64,000 bases of DNA from Gymnopus androsaceus JB14 (lineage: Eukaryota; Basidiomycota; Agaricomycetes; Agaricales; Omphalotaceae), in contig ML769405.1 of the NCBI GenBank assembly GCA_009733575.1, positions 312,551 through 376,550 of the forward strand. Reading direction: 5' to 3'. The translations under genes were made by a program, and so were the position numbers. The number at the start of each line of letters is the position of its first letter. The stretch's first letter is position 1. Of this stretch, positions 10,604 to 21,119 are shown one piece after another. The notes beneath the pieces are model-generated. The model saw nothing but the letters and a program-made list of their open reading frames with translations. It searched no databases and had not been told where the DNA came from.

Positions 10604-13101
10604 CTACTTGCGGTAGAACTAGGGATGAAAATTTCAGCCAACAAGGTAAAAACAAATCTAAAGGAAAGAGACTTACGTTTCGACGGAAATTGAACCACAG
10701 CGACAAACAGCCCCGATCGAAAGCACTACGGAAGCCACTGTTTGAAGTTAGACACGTTTGGTGACTTTGGGTAGCATTGGGCTTACCGTTTATGAGAAAA
10801 CTCCCATTCACGATTAACGATACGGAAAGCAATGTCCTCATACGGAGGACCAGCACTGAACATTAGAAGAACCGTTTCATCATTCCCTGGCTCTTTAACG
10901 ATTTTGTAAGTGGGTGCCTTGGACTTGTCGATGAGGTCGGGGTAAAAGACATTGAACTATGGGAGAAGTTTTAGTTTTCTACGTAGGATACGCTAAGCGA
11001 GGACCACGTACTTTGTATCCTTGTACGACTTTTGGAGGAGGGTTGTCGGTGCTGTTGGAAATGTCAACTTGATTGCGCATGTGCTCGGAGAAGAAAGACA
11101 TACTCATAGTGTGTCTGGTTGTATTTGTTCCACTCATAGCCAGTATGAACACGATTGAAGTAACGCGGCTTGCGCGGCCTATACTTGTCTTCCCAGTTGT
11201 ATGACGTTGGATTGACGATATTCTCTTCCATATTGAAGAGTTCTTCCTCCTCGTCAAGCTCTCGCTCGGCTTCGGCTCGGTATAGAGCTTCCGATGCCAT
11301 GTCCGCACTGCTGGCGATAGCTTCTTCGTCCTGGGCTTCTGGCTCGGGTTGCGCGAGCTTGGGAACGAACCGAGACGCGGCCACTGTTCTACGCAGTTTA
11401 AACTAGAGATAGAGTGAGGAAAAAGAAGAGACAGTACTGGCGAATGTGGACTTACCAGGTTACGTCGATCTTCCTCTTCAGTGAGAATGTCAATCTGTCG
11501 CTCTTCAGCGGGCAACTTGGTGATATCGATTAGAGGTGGGCTCATAGAACGATCGTAAGGCTCGACCAAGGTCTCTTCAACTTCGGCGATGGAAGTGGCA
11601 TCATTAAGGACCGGGACACCGGAAGAGGCGGTTTTGGCAACCCCTGCCAAAAGTTCCTCCTGAGCTTGTAGAGCTTCGTCCCTCTGGCGTTTGCGTAGTT
11701 GCTCAAGACGGTTACGCACAACTACTTCATGCAAGCTCTTCAGATTGACCTTTGAGATAATATTAGCATCGACATCGAGATATATTACAACTGAACACGT
11801 ACCTTGGCTTTCCATACCAGTATTTTCTTGAGCAAAGCTTCCCAGTAATCCGTATCGACAGGCTCTCCGCTGGTAAGCTTATCCTGGATTTGCCTCTGAA
11901 GCGAGGCAAGTTCACCGTAAGACTTTCCGGAAAGCAGAGCTGCGATGTCGCTCTCAACCACTGCAGCTGCTTCGACGCCCATCCGTTGCCCTGCCTTGAT
12001 TCTATCCAAACGGTCTTTGCAGACTACCATCATGTTCTACAAGAATAGAAGAATAAGCAAGATTGAGTTGTTACCGATAAACTGCCGCTTACAGTCCAAA
12101 AGTCGATGTTGGTGTCGGTTTGTTCCAAGGTCATGTAGCGTTCGATATCCTCATGAAGCTCCTCGACTTGGTCATTGGACAGGTTCTATAGATGGAAGGG
12201 TCAATATACATACTACTCGGTTGAACTGGCTTGACTTACATCTAGTATATTGTAAGGCTCGTCCAAATCAATCTCAAGGCCTGCATCCTCAGCTTTGTCT
12301 TCATTTTCTTCATCTGGAGGGTTGACATACTTGAGATTCAAAGCTAAAAAGTCGATAGCTTTTGCTCTCTTCTCCCTAATCCTGATTGCAGCCCGGGACC
12401 TTTCCTGCTCCAGTTGAAAGTCGCCTTCCTTCGACAACCAGTCGGACATCTGAGCAGATTCCTGTAAACGCTGCATTCTCATCTCCTCCTCCTCTCGGAG
12501 TCTTTGCTCTACCTCCCGCTCGGCACGACGCTTGTTGAGCCGTTCCAGCTCCTCCTTGGCTTCTTGCCTGCGGACGGCATCCCTTCTCTGAGATTCAGCA
12601 ACAGACATACCCTGCTTTCGCTCCTTTTCGTTCTTTTTATGCCAGCGAAACTGTTGCCCTAGATTGACATCGTGAAAGGGATTGTCGGTAGCACTGTAGA
12701 CGCTAAGCTCGGCGATTTGTCGTGCTTCCTCTTCTTCCTTGTTGCGTTTCTTTTCTGCCTTCCTAGCCTTGCGTTCCTCTGACTTTTCGCGCTTCCGCCT
12801 GGATGATGAATTAGAAAGAACGACAAGGTGAACTAGCAATTACTTACTTCTTTTTGTCACGGTCTCGACTGGAACTTCTATCTCTATCCCTGCGCTTGCT
12901 CGAGTCTTTTTCCTTCTTTCGGGAAGACTCTCTGTCATCCCGGTCCCGTTCCCTGTCTCGACTGCTACTGCGAAAGCGTTTACGGTCGTCTTCCCGATAT
13001 TCTGTTCTCGACTTTCTATCCCTGTCGGACCTTTCTGAATCACGCTCACGGTCCTCATATCTTCTGCGAGGCGATACTGAGCGAGAAGAATGTCCTACCA
13101 T
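10604..13101 (-). CDS. Cactin, spliceosome-associated protein
   Basis: Ten exons (13101-12848, 12798-12240, 12185-12093, 12036-11803, 11749-11456, 11402-11104, 11051-11012, 10956-10787, 10737-10677, 10618-10604) sum to 2019 nt, i.e. 672 residues, with every splice site GT-AG and in frame. The N-terminus is an Arg/Ser/Asp/Glu-rich splicing-type domain. The middle carries the Cactin_mid region (around LHEDIERYMTLEQ and DTDYWEALL). The C-terminus is the diagnostic Cactin domain: YNWEDKYRPRKPRYFNRV, EWNKYNQTHYD, DNPPPKVVQGYKFNVFYPDL, then FDRGCLSLWFNFRRNFYRK. The last exon encodes only FYRK. Cactin acts in pre-mRNA splicing in the nucleus. The start at 13101 is preferred to an in-frame upstream ATG (13248) because it leaves a 158-bp shared promoter with ClpX and begins the conserved RS region. 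Confidence 0.95.
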
Positions 13102-13259
13102 GGCAGAAATGGATGTTGAGTGAAGTGGAAGAAGTGTGAGTGTAGAGTGTACTTGGCGGGCCGAAGTTTGATCTAGCCTCATTCTTGTCTCTCTTGTCTG
13201 TTGAGGCTTCTTGTTTGAGCTGGCCTCCCTTTCCACCTCAACCGCCATGCTCTGGCAGA
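13102..13259. promoter_or_regulatory. Divergent promoter region between Cactin and ClpX
   Basis: Only 158 bp separate the two start codons, so both genes must be driven from this interval or overlap in their 5' leaders. I see no clear TATA box. Short purine/pyrimidine tracts are present on both strands. This is inferred from gene layout. Confidence 0.5.
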
Positions 13260-15665
13260 ATGCCTTTCGAACGCGCTACACTAGTCCGCACTCTGACACG
13301 TAACCTGAGGACACAAGCAAATCACGATTCTAATGCCAGCATGGACCACAGTACCGTTTCTCTGGCTAGATTAGGATTAGCGACGCCTCGTCAGGTGAAA
13401 TAAACTCTGTGGACTCGCAACTATATGCTCAGAACTATTGTTACAGCTGATGGAATATTTGAATCAGTACATCGTTGGGCAGGAAAAAGCTAAGAAGGTT
13501 TCTATCCGTAGCGTTCGTATGTTTCGTGGTCATCGTTGCTGGATAACCCTATATACCCAATCCTATTCGCAGAGTGTTCAACCACTATAGCCGCATTCAA
13601 GCAGACCAAGAGATGATGATGCAGCGCCAGCCAGAGGCAGAAGAAACGCCAGAAGATGGTGCGTGCATCCACACATAAATTCACCTCAGTAATGAGACAA
13701 GAAGTTGTTTCAAGTAGATTCTGGTGTCCATCCTGCAAAGATACGACCATTGCGATCTCAGTCTTCGCCAGGACTTCCACAAGTTTATCCTCATTTCGAA
13801 AAATCCAATGTACTAGTGATGTATGTATCCCCCACAATCTGCGCGAGAGTGTACTAAAGTCTATCTTATACCAGAGGACCTACGGGATCTGGTACGAGCG
13901 CTGTATATGTTCTTTAATCTATCTGCAATGCCGACCTCTGAATAGGGAAAACTCTTCTTGCTAAAACGCTAGCTAAAGTGCTGGACGTTCCATTCTCTGT
14001 CAGCGATGCAACGTCGTTTACGCAGGTGTGTGTCTAGAGGACCCGATCTATAGTTGATCTTTGACGGCTTTGTAGGCAGGATGTTGGTGTCCTTTTTCTA
14101 ATTTTCCGTGTACTGTTATTGACTGCGTCGATAAGATGTCGGAGAAGATGTGGAAATGACCATACAACGTCTGGTATGTCATTGGGGTTCAAGTAATAAC
14201 ATAAATCCTAAACCGTACGTTCTAGTTGCAAGCTGCGCAATGGGATCCTTCCCGTGCTAGGTTGGTTAATTGCTCCTCATCTCCAGTTGTATCTGACTAC
14301 ATGCATTCATAGCATGGGTATAGTCTATATAGGTACTAACCACACTGACACGAAGCACAACGTTGAACTCAATTTAACTCTATACAGATGAAATCGACAA
14401 AATCGCAAGGAGAGCTGGATCTGGAATGGAAGGTTCCCGAGACGTCTCAGGCGAAGGTGTCCAGCAAGCATTGCTTCGCATGATGGAGGGCGCAGTCATC
14501 TCGATTCAAGCTAAAGGTAATCAAGCTGAACCTCCAAGTCAAGGCCACTCGCGAAGCTCCCGTCGGAGTGCACCTAGTGTCGCTGTTGCTCGTCAGTTAA
14601 CTTTATTTGTCGAATATGGAATTCCTAGTTAACACCGTTTGAAGCGAAATCGGATGTCTACCATATTGATACCTCGAACGTTTTGTGCGCGCTTTCAGTT
14701 CCATCCATGAATATTGAAGCAGTACTTAATCTGTTCGAGCCAGGTTCATCGTCAGCGGAGCGTTCGTTGGTCTGGAGAATATCATTGAGCAACGCGTTTC
14801 TAAAGGAGTATGTTCGCTGTCCATTATCACAGATCGCTTTACTTATGATTCGCAGCGTTCCATAGGGTTTTCTTCTATATCAAAAGGCGGTCCTTTGTTT
14901 TTTACTTCAAACCAAAACCTTTTGGAGAGCGTTGATCCTGCCGGTAGGTTGCTTGTTGTTTTTCAGATGAATATTTCTCAGCGAAAATTGTTCCTATAGA
15001 TCTGGTCAAATATGGGTAGGCAAGCTCCGACTGGAATACATCTCGTTGATGAATAATTCCCTTCTCTAGATTCATACCGGAGTTTGTCTCCCGACTTCCT
15101 GCGATAACGACACTAGCACCTCTGACGATCCCCGATTTGCGTCGAATATTAAGTGGGGTCAAAGGATCACTGTTATCGCAGTATAGGGCTCTTTTCGAAT
15201 ATTCAAACGTCGAGATCCGGTTTACTAGTGCCGCTTTGGATGAAATCTGTAGACAAGCGTATCAAAGGGGCGGAGGAGCGCGAGGCTTGAGAGGAATAAT
15301 GGTATGCATTGGGCCTGGCCTAACTAATGGTTGACGAGTTGGTTTTAACCGCGCCCATGTAGGAGAAGCTGCTATTAGAGCCTATGTTTGAAGTGCCGTA
15401 AGTAAATGTTCAACCTCGATTATTCCAATGCTTACTTTTGGTTGACTACAGGGGATCAGTGAGTTTGTTATCATTCACGATAAGATTTCGACCAACTGAC
15501 GACTTGCAGGATATCGAGGGAGTTTTGATTACCGAAAGCGTCGCCAAAGGTGAAGCCCCTCCTTTGTACTTTCGTCAGAACGAAGGAAGTACTGTAAGAT
15601 TTTGGGAACATTGGGCTGCAGATGAAACCGAGTATTATAAGCGTAGATCATCTGTTGTGGTATAG
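13260..15665 (+). CDS. clpX: ClpX, mitochondrial AAA+ unfoldase
   Basis: About 19 exons rebuild a ClpX protein. Motifs in order: [13 protein letters not shown]; Walker A GPTGSGKT split across two exons (13875-13891, 13946-14025); SFTQAGYVGEDVE; Walker [49 protein letters not shown]; sensor-2 GGARGLR; and GVLITESV near the end. ClpX unfolds substrates in the mitochondrial matrix and passes them to ClpP or works as a chaperone. The N-terminus ([15 protein letters not shown]) is Arg-rich, as in a targeting peptide, and the usual zinc finger is absent. Several exons are tiny (7, 7, 16, 17 and 20 nt). One extra T in the TTT at 13499-13501 breaks the frame; removing it gives the expected KKVLSVAVFNHY with a GTTCGT donor at 13513. 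Splicing between about 14516 and 14645 is uncertain. Confidence 0.9.
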
Positions 15666-15836
15666 ATTATGGACTTGAGACTTGTATACGACCTATGTTG
15701 TAGTGTACCGTATCACCTGAAAATACTGACAATTCAACCGCAAGGTTACTGCCAGAGAAAAAAAATGTTATACAAGCTGAGATGCAGATTTCCGTTATCT
15801 CAGGTCCTGCACGAAAGGAATATGTACAAGGGGTGG

Positions 15837-16669
15837 TCATTTGGCTTCCTCCTCCTCCTTCTTCTCCTCCGCCTCCTCTTCCTTCTTCTCCTCCTTCTCC
15901 TCCTCATCCTCCTCCGTCTTCTCCGTGGTAGCAGGAGCTCCACCACTCAGCGTAGCGTTGGCCTTCTGAGCAGCCTCGAATTCCTTCTTGAACTCGCCGG
16001 CATCTACAGTTATGGTTGCGTGAGTAGAGTGAAAATATGATATAGCACAAGACCAACTGACTTTCCGCGTTGGCAAATCGGATAGCGAGCGTCTCTGACG
16101 TCGGTGGGGATTCAGAGTAATCGGCAGCAACTTTCCAAACCCAGGATCGATCAGAGCCGATGTTGGGCTGGAGACGCATGTCGGAAGTGACTATGATAAT
16201 CGATGACAAGTTGATACATTTCCATTGGAGCAGAAAAAGAGATTGACGCACTGGCGTGGTTTGCACAGACTTTCAGAGTTTTATCGCGTCTCATCACAAG
16301 TCGAACTTTCTTTGTCTCTTTGTGCGCTAAGAGACGAACGTCTCCCGTGCCACGTTCCTTCCACTCGGACGAGGGAGCATCGAATCGGAATAATTTAGCT
16401 CGCCTGATGAGGCAGAGATTTGAGTCGATTGGAGTAGCGATTGCGCAGAGAATTAACATACATCTTGAAGAGAACATCTTCATCTTCCTCGTGAGTTTTC
16501 GTGTCTACTTGCTCAGTGAGCTTGATGACCGGTTCAAAGTGAGCATCTGCCTCTTCTTCCTGATAAAAAATCCAAGTAAGCACGAGATGAAGCAAGGATC
16601 GAATAGGATGGATAGAAGATGGGAAGGAATCAAACATACTCTTGGAGCAAGGGGGTCAGTGTTTTCCAT
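15837..16669 (-). CDS. YRB1: RanBP1/Yrb1, Ran-binding protein
   Basis: Five exons (16669-16640, 16559-16462, 16403-16252, 16190-16062, 16003-15837) total 576 nt, 191 residues. The Ran-binding domain is clear: [75 protein letters not shown] and [12 protein letters not shown]. The last 50 residues are almost all Glu, Lys and Ala, a charged tail common in this protein. RanBP1 binds RanGTP and boosts RanGAP-driven hydrolysis in nucleocytoplasmic transport. The stop codon lies 172 bp from that of the convergent ClpX gene, and the start is divergent from Emp24. Confidence 0.95.
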
Positions 16670-16795
16670 GATTGAAGTGAAAGAAAATAAAAAGAAAAGC
16701 CGGTAAGAAGGAAAAGACGCTTCGGAACTTGCCGAGTGGCTATGAAGCGACGTGCCAGTTAATGATGAGCAACCTTATTTCTTTCTACCACCACT
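16670..16795. promoter_or_regulatory. Divergent promoter between RanBP1 and Emp24
   Basis: 126 bp separate the start codons of two divergent housekeeping genes. The stretch includes an A-rich tract (as read on +) at 16677-16697. Assigned from layout; no specific factor site can be claimed. Confidence 0.45.
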
Positions 16796-17650
16796 ATGGC
16801 TGCTTCTAGGTTAATCGCTGGCTGGCTGGCTATCTTCTTTGCTTTACAGTCTATTGTGTGTGCGCATTTGATAGATGTCGCTGCAGGAAAGAAGGAATGC
16901 TTCTTCGAAGATTTGCATAAACAGGACAAGGCAAGGACCAACCTTTTAGTTCTGTCCGGGTTTTTACCATTATATAGATGACTGTTACTTATCAAGTGGG
17001 TGGTGGAGGTCATTTGGATATTGATTTCTGGGTAAGTTGGTTCCATTCATACTCTCCAGAAACCTCAACCTCCGCAAAACAGCTATCGGACCCTGAAGGT
17101 CGGCTCTTGGGGAAGCAAGTCAAGCAATCAACCGGAACGCTCTCCATTACTGCAGAGAAAAATGGCCGCCACGAATACTGTTTCTCAAATCAAATGAGTG
17201 CTATTGCGGACAAACTCGTCAGGTGTGTACATCAAGCCTTTGCCGTCCAAAGCCCATGCTAAACCTTTGACCCAGCTTCAACGTTCATGGTATCATATAC
17301 GTCGGTGATGATGGTACTGCCCCTCCCCGTTCTTTACTTCGACATGCTCACCCTTTATGACACGCTCAGATGTTGTCGCGCCCATTGAGCGTGAAATCCG
17401 GCTACTAGCACATGGCCTTGCCGCAGTGAAGGATGAACAGGAGTATATTGTCGTTCGCGAGAGAACGCACAGAAATACGGCTGAATCTACCAACGACAGA
17501 GTGAAATGGTGGTCAGTCTTGCAGGCAGTAGTCTTGTTCGCAGTGGTAGGCTGGCAAGTCTACTATTTAAAGGTCCGTATCAATCTCGTCGCTTTAAAGC
17601 ATGTTTTAACGTTCCTGCAGTCTTTCTTCGAAGTAAAACGTGTAATATGA
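16796..17650 (+). CDS. EMP24: p24 family COPII/COPI cargo adaptor, Emp24/TMED2 type
   Basis: Six exons (16796-16930, 16978-17031, 17083-17222, 17276-17313, 17370-17572, 17621-17650) total 600 nt, 199 residues. There is an N-terminal signal peptide (LIAGWLAIFFALQSIVCA), a GOLD domain with the two expected cysteines (KECFFED and YCFSN), a coiled-coil stretch, one C-terminal membrane segment (VLQAVVLFAVVGWQVYYL) and a short cytosolic tail FFEVKRVI with the di-phenylalanine and basic signals. That tail matches the p24-beta subfamily. These proteins cycle between ER and Golgi and help package cargo such as GPI-anchored proteins. The first intron (16931-16977) uses a GC donor (GCAAGG), a rare but accepted splice type. 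Confidence 0.95.
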
Positions 17651-18218
17651 TCCTAGCTTAATGTTGATACCCTTTGGTCGCAAAAGGCATGAATTGATAG
17701 AAAGAAATTGCGAGGTATAAGTTAAATTGCTTTCACGGAGGCTCACGGAGGCGCGTATTTAATTCGTTATGAGAGGGTTTGTGTACGGGATTCTTTTCGT
17801 CCAACATGAGCTGAATTTTGCACGTACTGCACTACTTTTAGAGCTATGTATACCGTTACATCATGCAGGAAATTGACGCCGGCGTCTAACAGACGCGTAC
17901 TTACCTTTCTAACTTGAACCATCATTCTGTCTCATCCGATTATTCTCTTGAAACACGTCCAACTTGAAAACACAAGGTATTTAATTCCACTATATTTCCA
18001 AGTTCTCTTGGCTCATAACGCGAATCTTTTGGCTCTTCGCAACACAAGCACTGAAATCGACCTCCAGTGGCCACTCAGCTCAACAAGGCAGTCTCCAATC
18101 AGTAGACTCTAATATACAAGAATGTGTGCATATAGATCAACGAGGCAAGTCCATGAAATTGTTTTCTTATCCTGATCTATGCTGATGCACCAGATTTTCT
18201 TAAATCTCACTTCAGATC
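17651..18218. other. Spacer, no gene
   Basis: Contains the Emp24 3' flank and the upstream region of the F-box relic. No open frame with conserved content. A short direct repeat (CACGGAGGCTCACGGAGG near 17735) is the only visible structure. Confidence 0.4.
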
Positions 18219-19858
18219 CTGTACTAAACTGGACAATGCAATCGCTATCCAGGCCAAAGCTGAAAAACGCCGCCTTTGTCAAGAGCTAATTGACCTCATC
18301 GTCAGTCATATCCCTCACCCAAAAACGCTTCGCAGCGTTGCTTTGACTTCGAAATTTCTGCGTTCCGGCTCAACGACAGCTCTTTCATACAATCACACTC
18401 GAACCAAAAATAGCATACAGAAGAACAGAGTATCAGATACTACGACATCGACATTCGAATAGAACGATACATACACTGGAAAATTTCGCCGTCAACTACG
18501 TCTTGCCTCAGTCTCGCATAAATTCCACACGCATGTTGGCACGCTTGTACAGGTACTTCAGGATTTACGACCACAGCTGGTCCTACTTGATAGACTCCAG
18601 ATAGGACTCAGCGTGCAACGCACGAGTAACGTCTCGGATGGACCATGGCTGCGTCGTAAAGATACGGAGCCTTCACAGTATTCTTTCCCGTCTCACCACC
18701 TTGAAAGCAAATTCACTTCGGAGGCTTCTTCTGACGATGGAACAGCCATCTTACTTCATGTAGTTTGAAGATGAACACAATATCGGAAAAGGCCAGCATG
18801 CTCTCTACGCTGCAATGCGCTATCCAAGTATCACCAAGCTTGTGTTCCGATATACCGATTTCAGACTCTGCGACCTATACGACTGTGATATCGCAAAGTT
18901 CCGTCTACGTTGAAGCACTTTAGAGCTTCGTGATAGTCAGCTAGTGGATCCTGACTACGCAACCAAACTGGTCTGCCGAAATCACAACCAGACATACTGT
19001 TCCTACGCGATTGGAATCATTGGTGTACTTGCTTCTGTCAAACTGTGGAAAGGCACTGTGCACTCTCAGTATCCCTGTCTTCCCAGTATCTGACTGGAGG
19101 TCTTTGCGTGCGCTCAAGGTGGTATGGGACGAACGAGTTGCAGATCGGTGACATTATTACAATTACACATTCCGCGTCGACCTTGGAAGACTTGTGCATC
19201 ATAGCGAGTATGTATCTGCTCTCGTCTTCTTTTTTACTGGAAATTCATTTTTTTTTTCTAATAGTGCTCCAAAGTCCAACTCAGAGTGTGGAGGGTCGTG
19301 GTCCTAAAGAGCTATTCAAGCATTCCAACCTTAGGATTCTTCATTTCAATATCAACATCGGCATTGGCGATTACAGAGGAAGAACCTACCTAACTGGCCT
19401 CAAAGGTGATCCCACTGCCCTTCTGGAGTGGTGGCGCCGCAGTCTCGAATCCTCGATGCCCCTTTCGCGTCTCAGTATCATAAAAATCGATGTCTGCTCT
19501 TCAGAAGACGATCTGAAGAGGACGAACTACAATGCCTATCCAGGCTGGGGCCAATTAGACTCCTTGTTCGCACAGCAGACTGCCTACACCCTGACTTGAG
19601 CTGTTTTTGAACACAGAGATTATGATTCCTGATCGAGATGAAGAGAGTCTTTACGATGGCTACATCACAGATAACTTCCTTAATGCAGTGGAGGGAGCAT
19701 TTCCATTGATGGGTGCAAAGGAGGCCATCAACATGGTGCAACGACGTATTACTGGTAAGATTTTCGCCACAGGCTTTTGATAGAGATATTAACGATTGCC
19801 CTTTATTTTCATAGAATACCTGCGATCCAAAGTCGATCGAAAGCTACATGGGTGTTAA
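18219..19858 (+). pseudogene. Decayed F-box-like protein gene
   Basis: The reading begins near 18219 with an F-box-type helix (LCQELIDLIVSHIPHPKTLR), then SVALTSKFLRSAQRQLFHTI, followed by LRR-type segments (LFKHSNLRILHFNI, ESSMPLSRLSIIKIDV) and an acidic C-terminal exon (IMIPDRDEESLYDGYITDNF). Frame changes are required near 18365, in the 18.6-19.05 kb interval and near 19595. An intron with a clean GTATGT donor lies at about 19210-19264 and another at about 19755-19814. F-box proteins of this type recruit substrates to SCF ubiquitin ligases and are hugely expanded in agaricomycetes. No uninterrupted message can be built, so I call it a pseudogene. Confidence 0.7.
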
Positions 19859-19884
19859 AAGCCCTGGGTTTAGTGTCCGGTAGT

Positions 19885-20440
19885 GGGAAAAACTATGGAT
19901 CGTGGATCGTGGATTGCCCTTCTTCTTCTACATAACTTCAGACTGCTTGCACTCAACACCTCCATTTTGATCGACATTCCCTTTTCTCCTTGTTCGGAAT
20001 GCCACTACGGAAAGTCATCCTTGGTCTCTGCTCGAATCGTTCTCGAACGCCGTGTCGAATCTATACGCTTTCCTCGGCATTTTTTGCACGCACGGCTGTC
20101 TACCTGCCTTCTTGATCCCCAATTACTGTCGACTTGGTGCTTCGATATACTTTTGCTCTCCTTTGGTGAAATCATATCATAAACCAGCTAGCCTCCATCG
20201 AGTCTCACGTTTCCATTGCAATCGATTAATTACTTTTATGCTGTACACTACATAGCTTCTACTAGTAATCAATCATCGGAGAGAATTCTCCCTTCCTCCC
20301 AATCCGAGTCGGCGCAAGCTAAAATATAATTTTCAGTAAGCTGGCACATCATTCATGCGCTCTTTCTTCTAAGCAAAACGTGCAATACGATTCTAGCTTG
20401 CAAAGTAAAGCAGTTCCTCAAGAAGGTCGTCGTTGTTTTG
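19885..20440. repeat. Dispersed repeat R1, copy 1
   Basis: About 0.55 kb shared with 33560-34000 and 43950-44462 plus 45801-45910. Shared phrases include CTTGCACTCAACACCTCC, CGACATTCCCTTTTCTCC, ATCATATCATAAACCAGC and GAGAATTCTCCCTTCC. This copy keeps most of its CpGs (eight in about 20035-20083). There are no terminal repeats and no coding frame, so the class is unknown. Confidence 0.75.
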
Positions 20441-20699
20441 CAAAATTTAAATTTTTAAAAAAAAACCTCGCTTGAAGTCTTAAATATAAGAGTGCTTGTC
20501 AAAGATAATTACAACCCATCTTAAGCCAATCAAGATTCAAGGACATCGGAAGTGGAGCTCGACATGTTCCCCGTATCCCAATCAAATTCATCCAATAAGT
20601 AACCGTCGCCCACTCCTCACAGTATGATGGAGATTTGTCTCTATTTCCAGCGAGAGATGCCTCTTTAAAAGTAATATCTTCTCAATACATTTCACATGT

Positions 20700-21119
20700 A
20701 CTACAAGGTTTTCGCCTCTAGTTTTTCTCGACTGCTACATACTGCATTTAATACCAGCTACCAGCCACAAACTCTAGCGGCTCGTGCCCAACTCGTGGTA
20801 TTTGACGTCCCGGCAGAATCTTCTCTCGCCTTGCCCACATTGCCCTGAGAAAGACTGTTGTTTTACCGTCTTTAGGCGGTTCTACCTCTCCTTCGATATT
20901 TGGCTTCAACTGACTTCTAGGTCATACCAGCTCTGCTCTACTCTGCCAATTGGTTCATTGCTAAGCATCACTGCACAAGAATACCATTCTAGAGTGAGCT
21001 TCAACTCTAACATTCCACTATTTTATGTCTGAGTCGTTTACAGTATCTTCATCGGAGCTCCATTCTTCGCTCAATCGCGCGGTTTTACATTCCATTCTAC
21101 GTTTTTTCAGGTAGAAGCC
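20700..21119 (+). repeat. 5' flank shared by family B genes (copy 1)
   Basis: This stretch resembles 25720-26130 upstream of the second family B copy (CCTCTAGTTTTTCTCGACTG, GACGTCCCGGCA, CTCTGCCAATTGGTTCATTGC). A fragment of the same flank is misplaced at 33358-33520. The duplication unit of family B therefore includes about 0.4 kb of upstream DNA, probably its promoter. Confidence 0.6.

Noticed and set aside
12854..13123. Ser/Leu/Arg-rich plus-strand frame
   Set aside because: Antisense of the Arg/Ser-rich N-terminus of Cactin.
15669..16040. Leucine-rich plus-strand open frame
   Set aside because: It is the antisense shadow of the Glu/Lys-rich tail of the RanBP1 gene.
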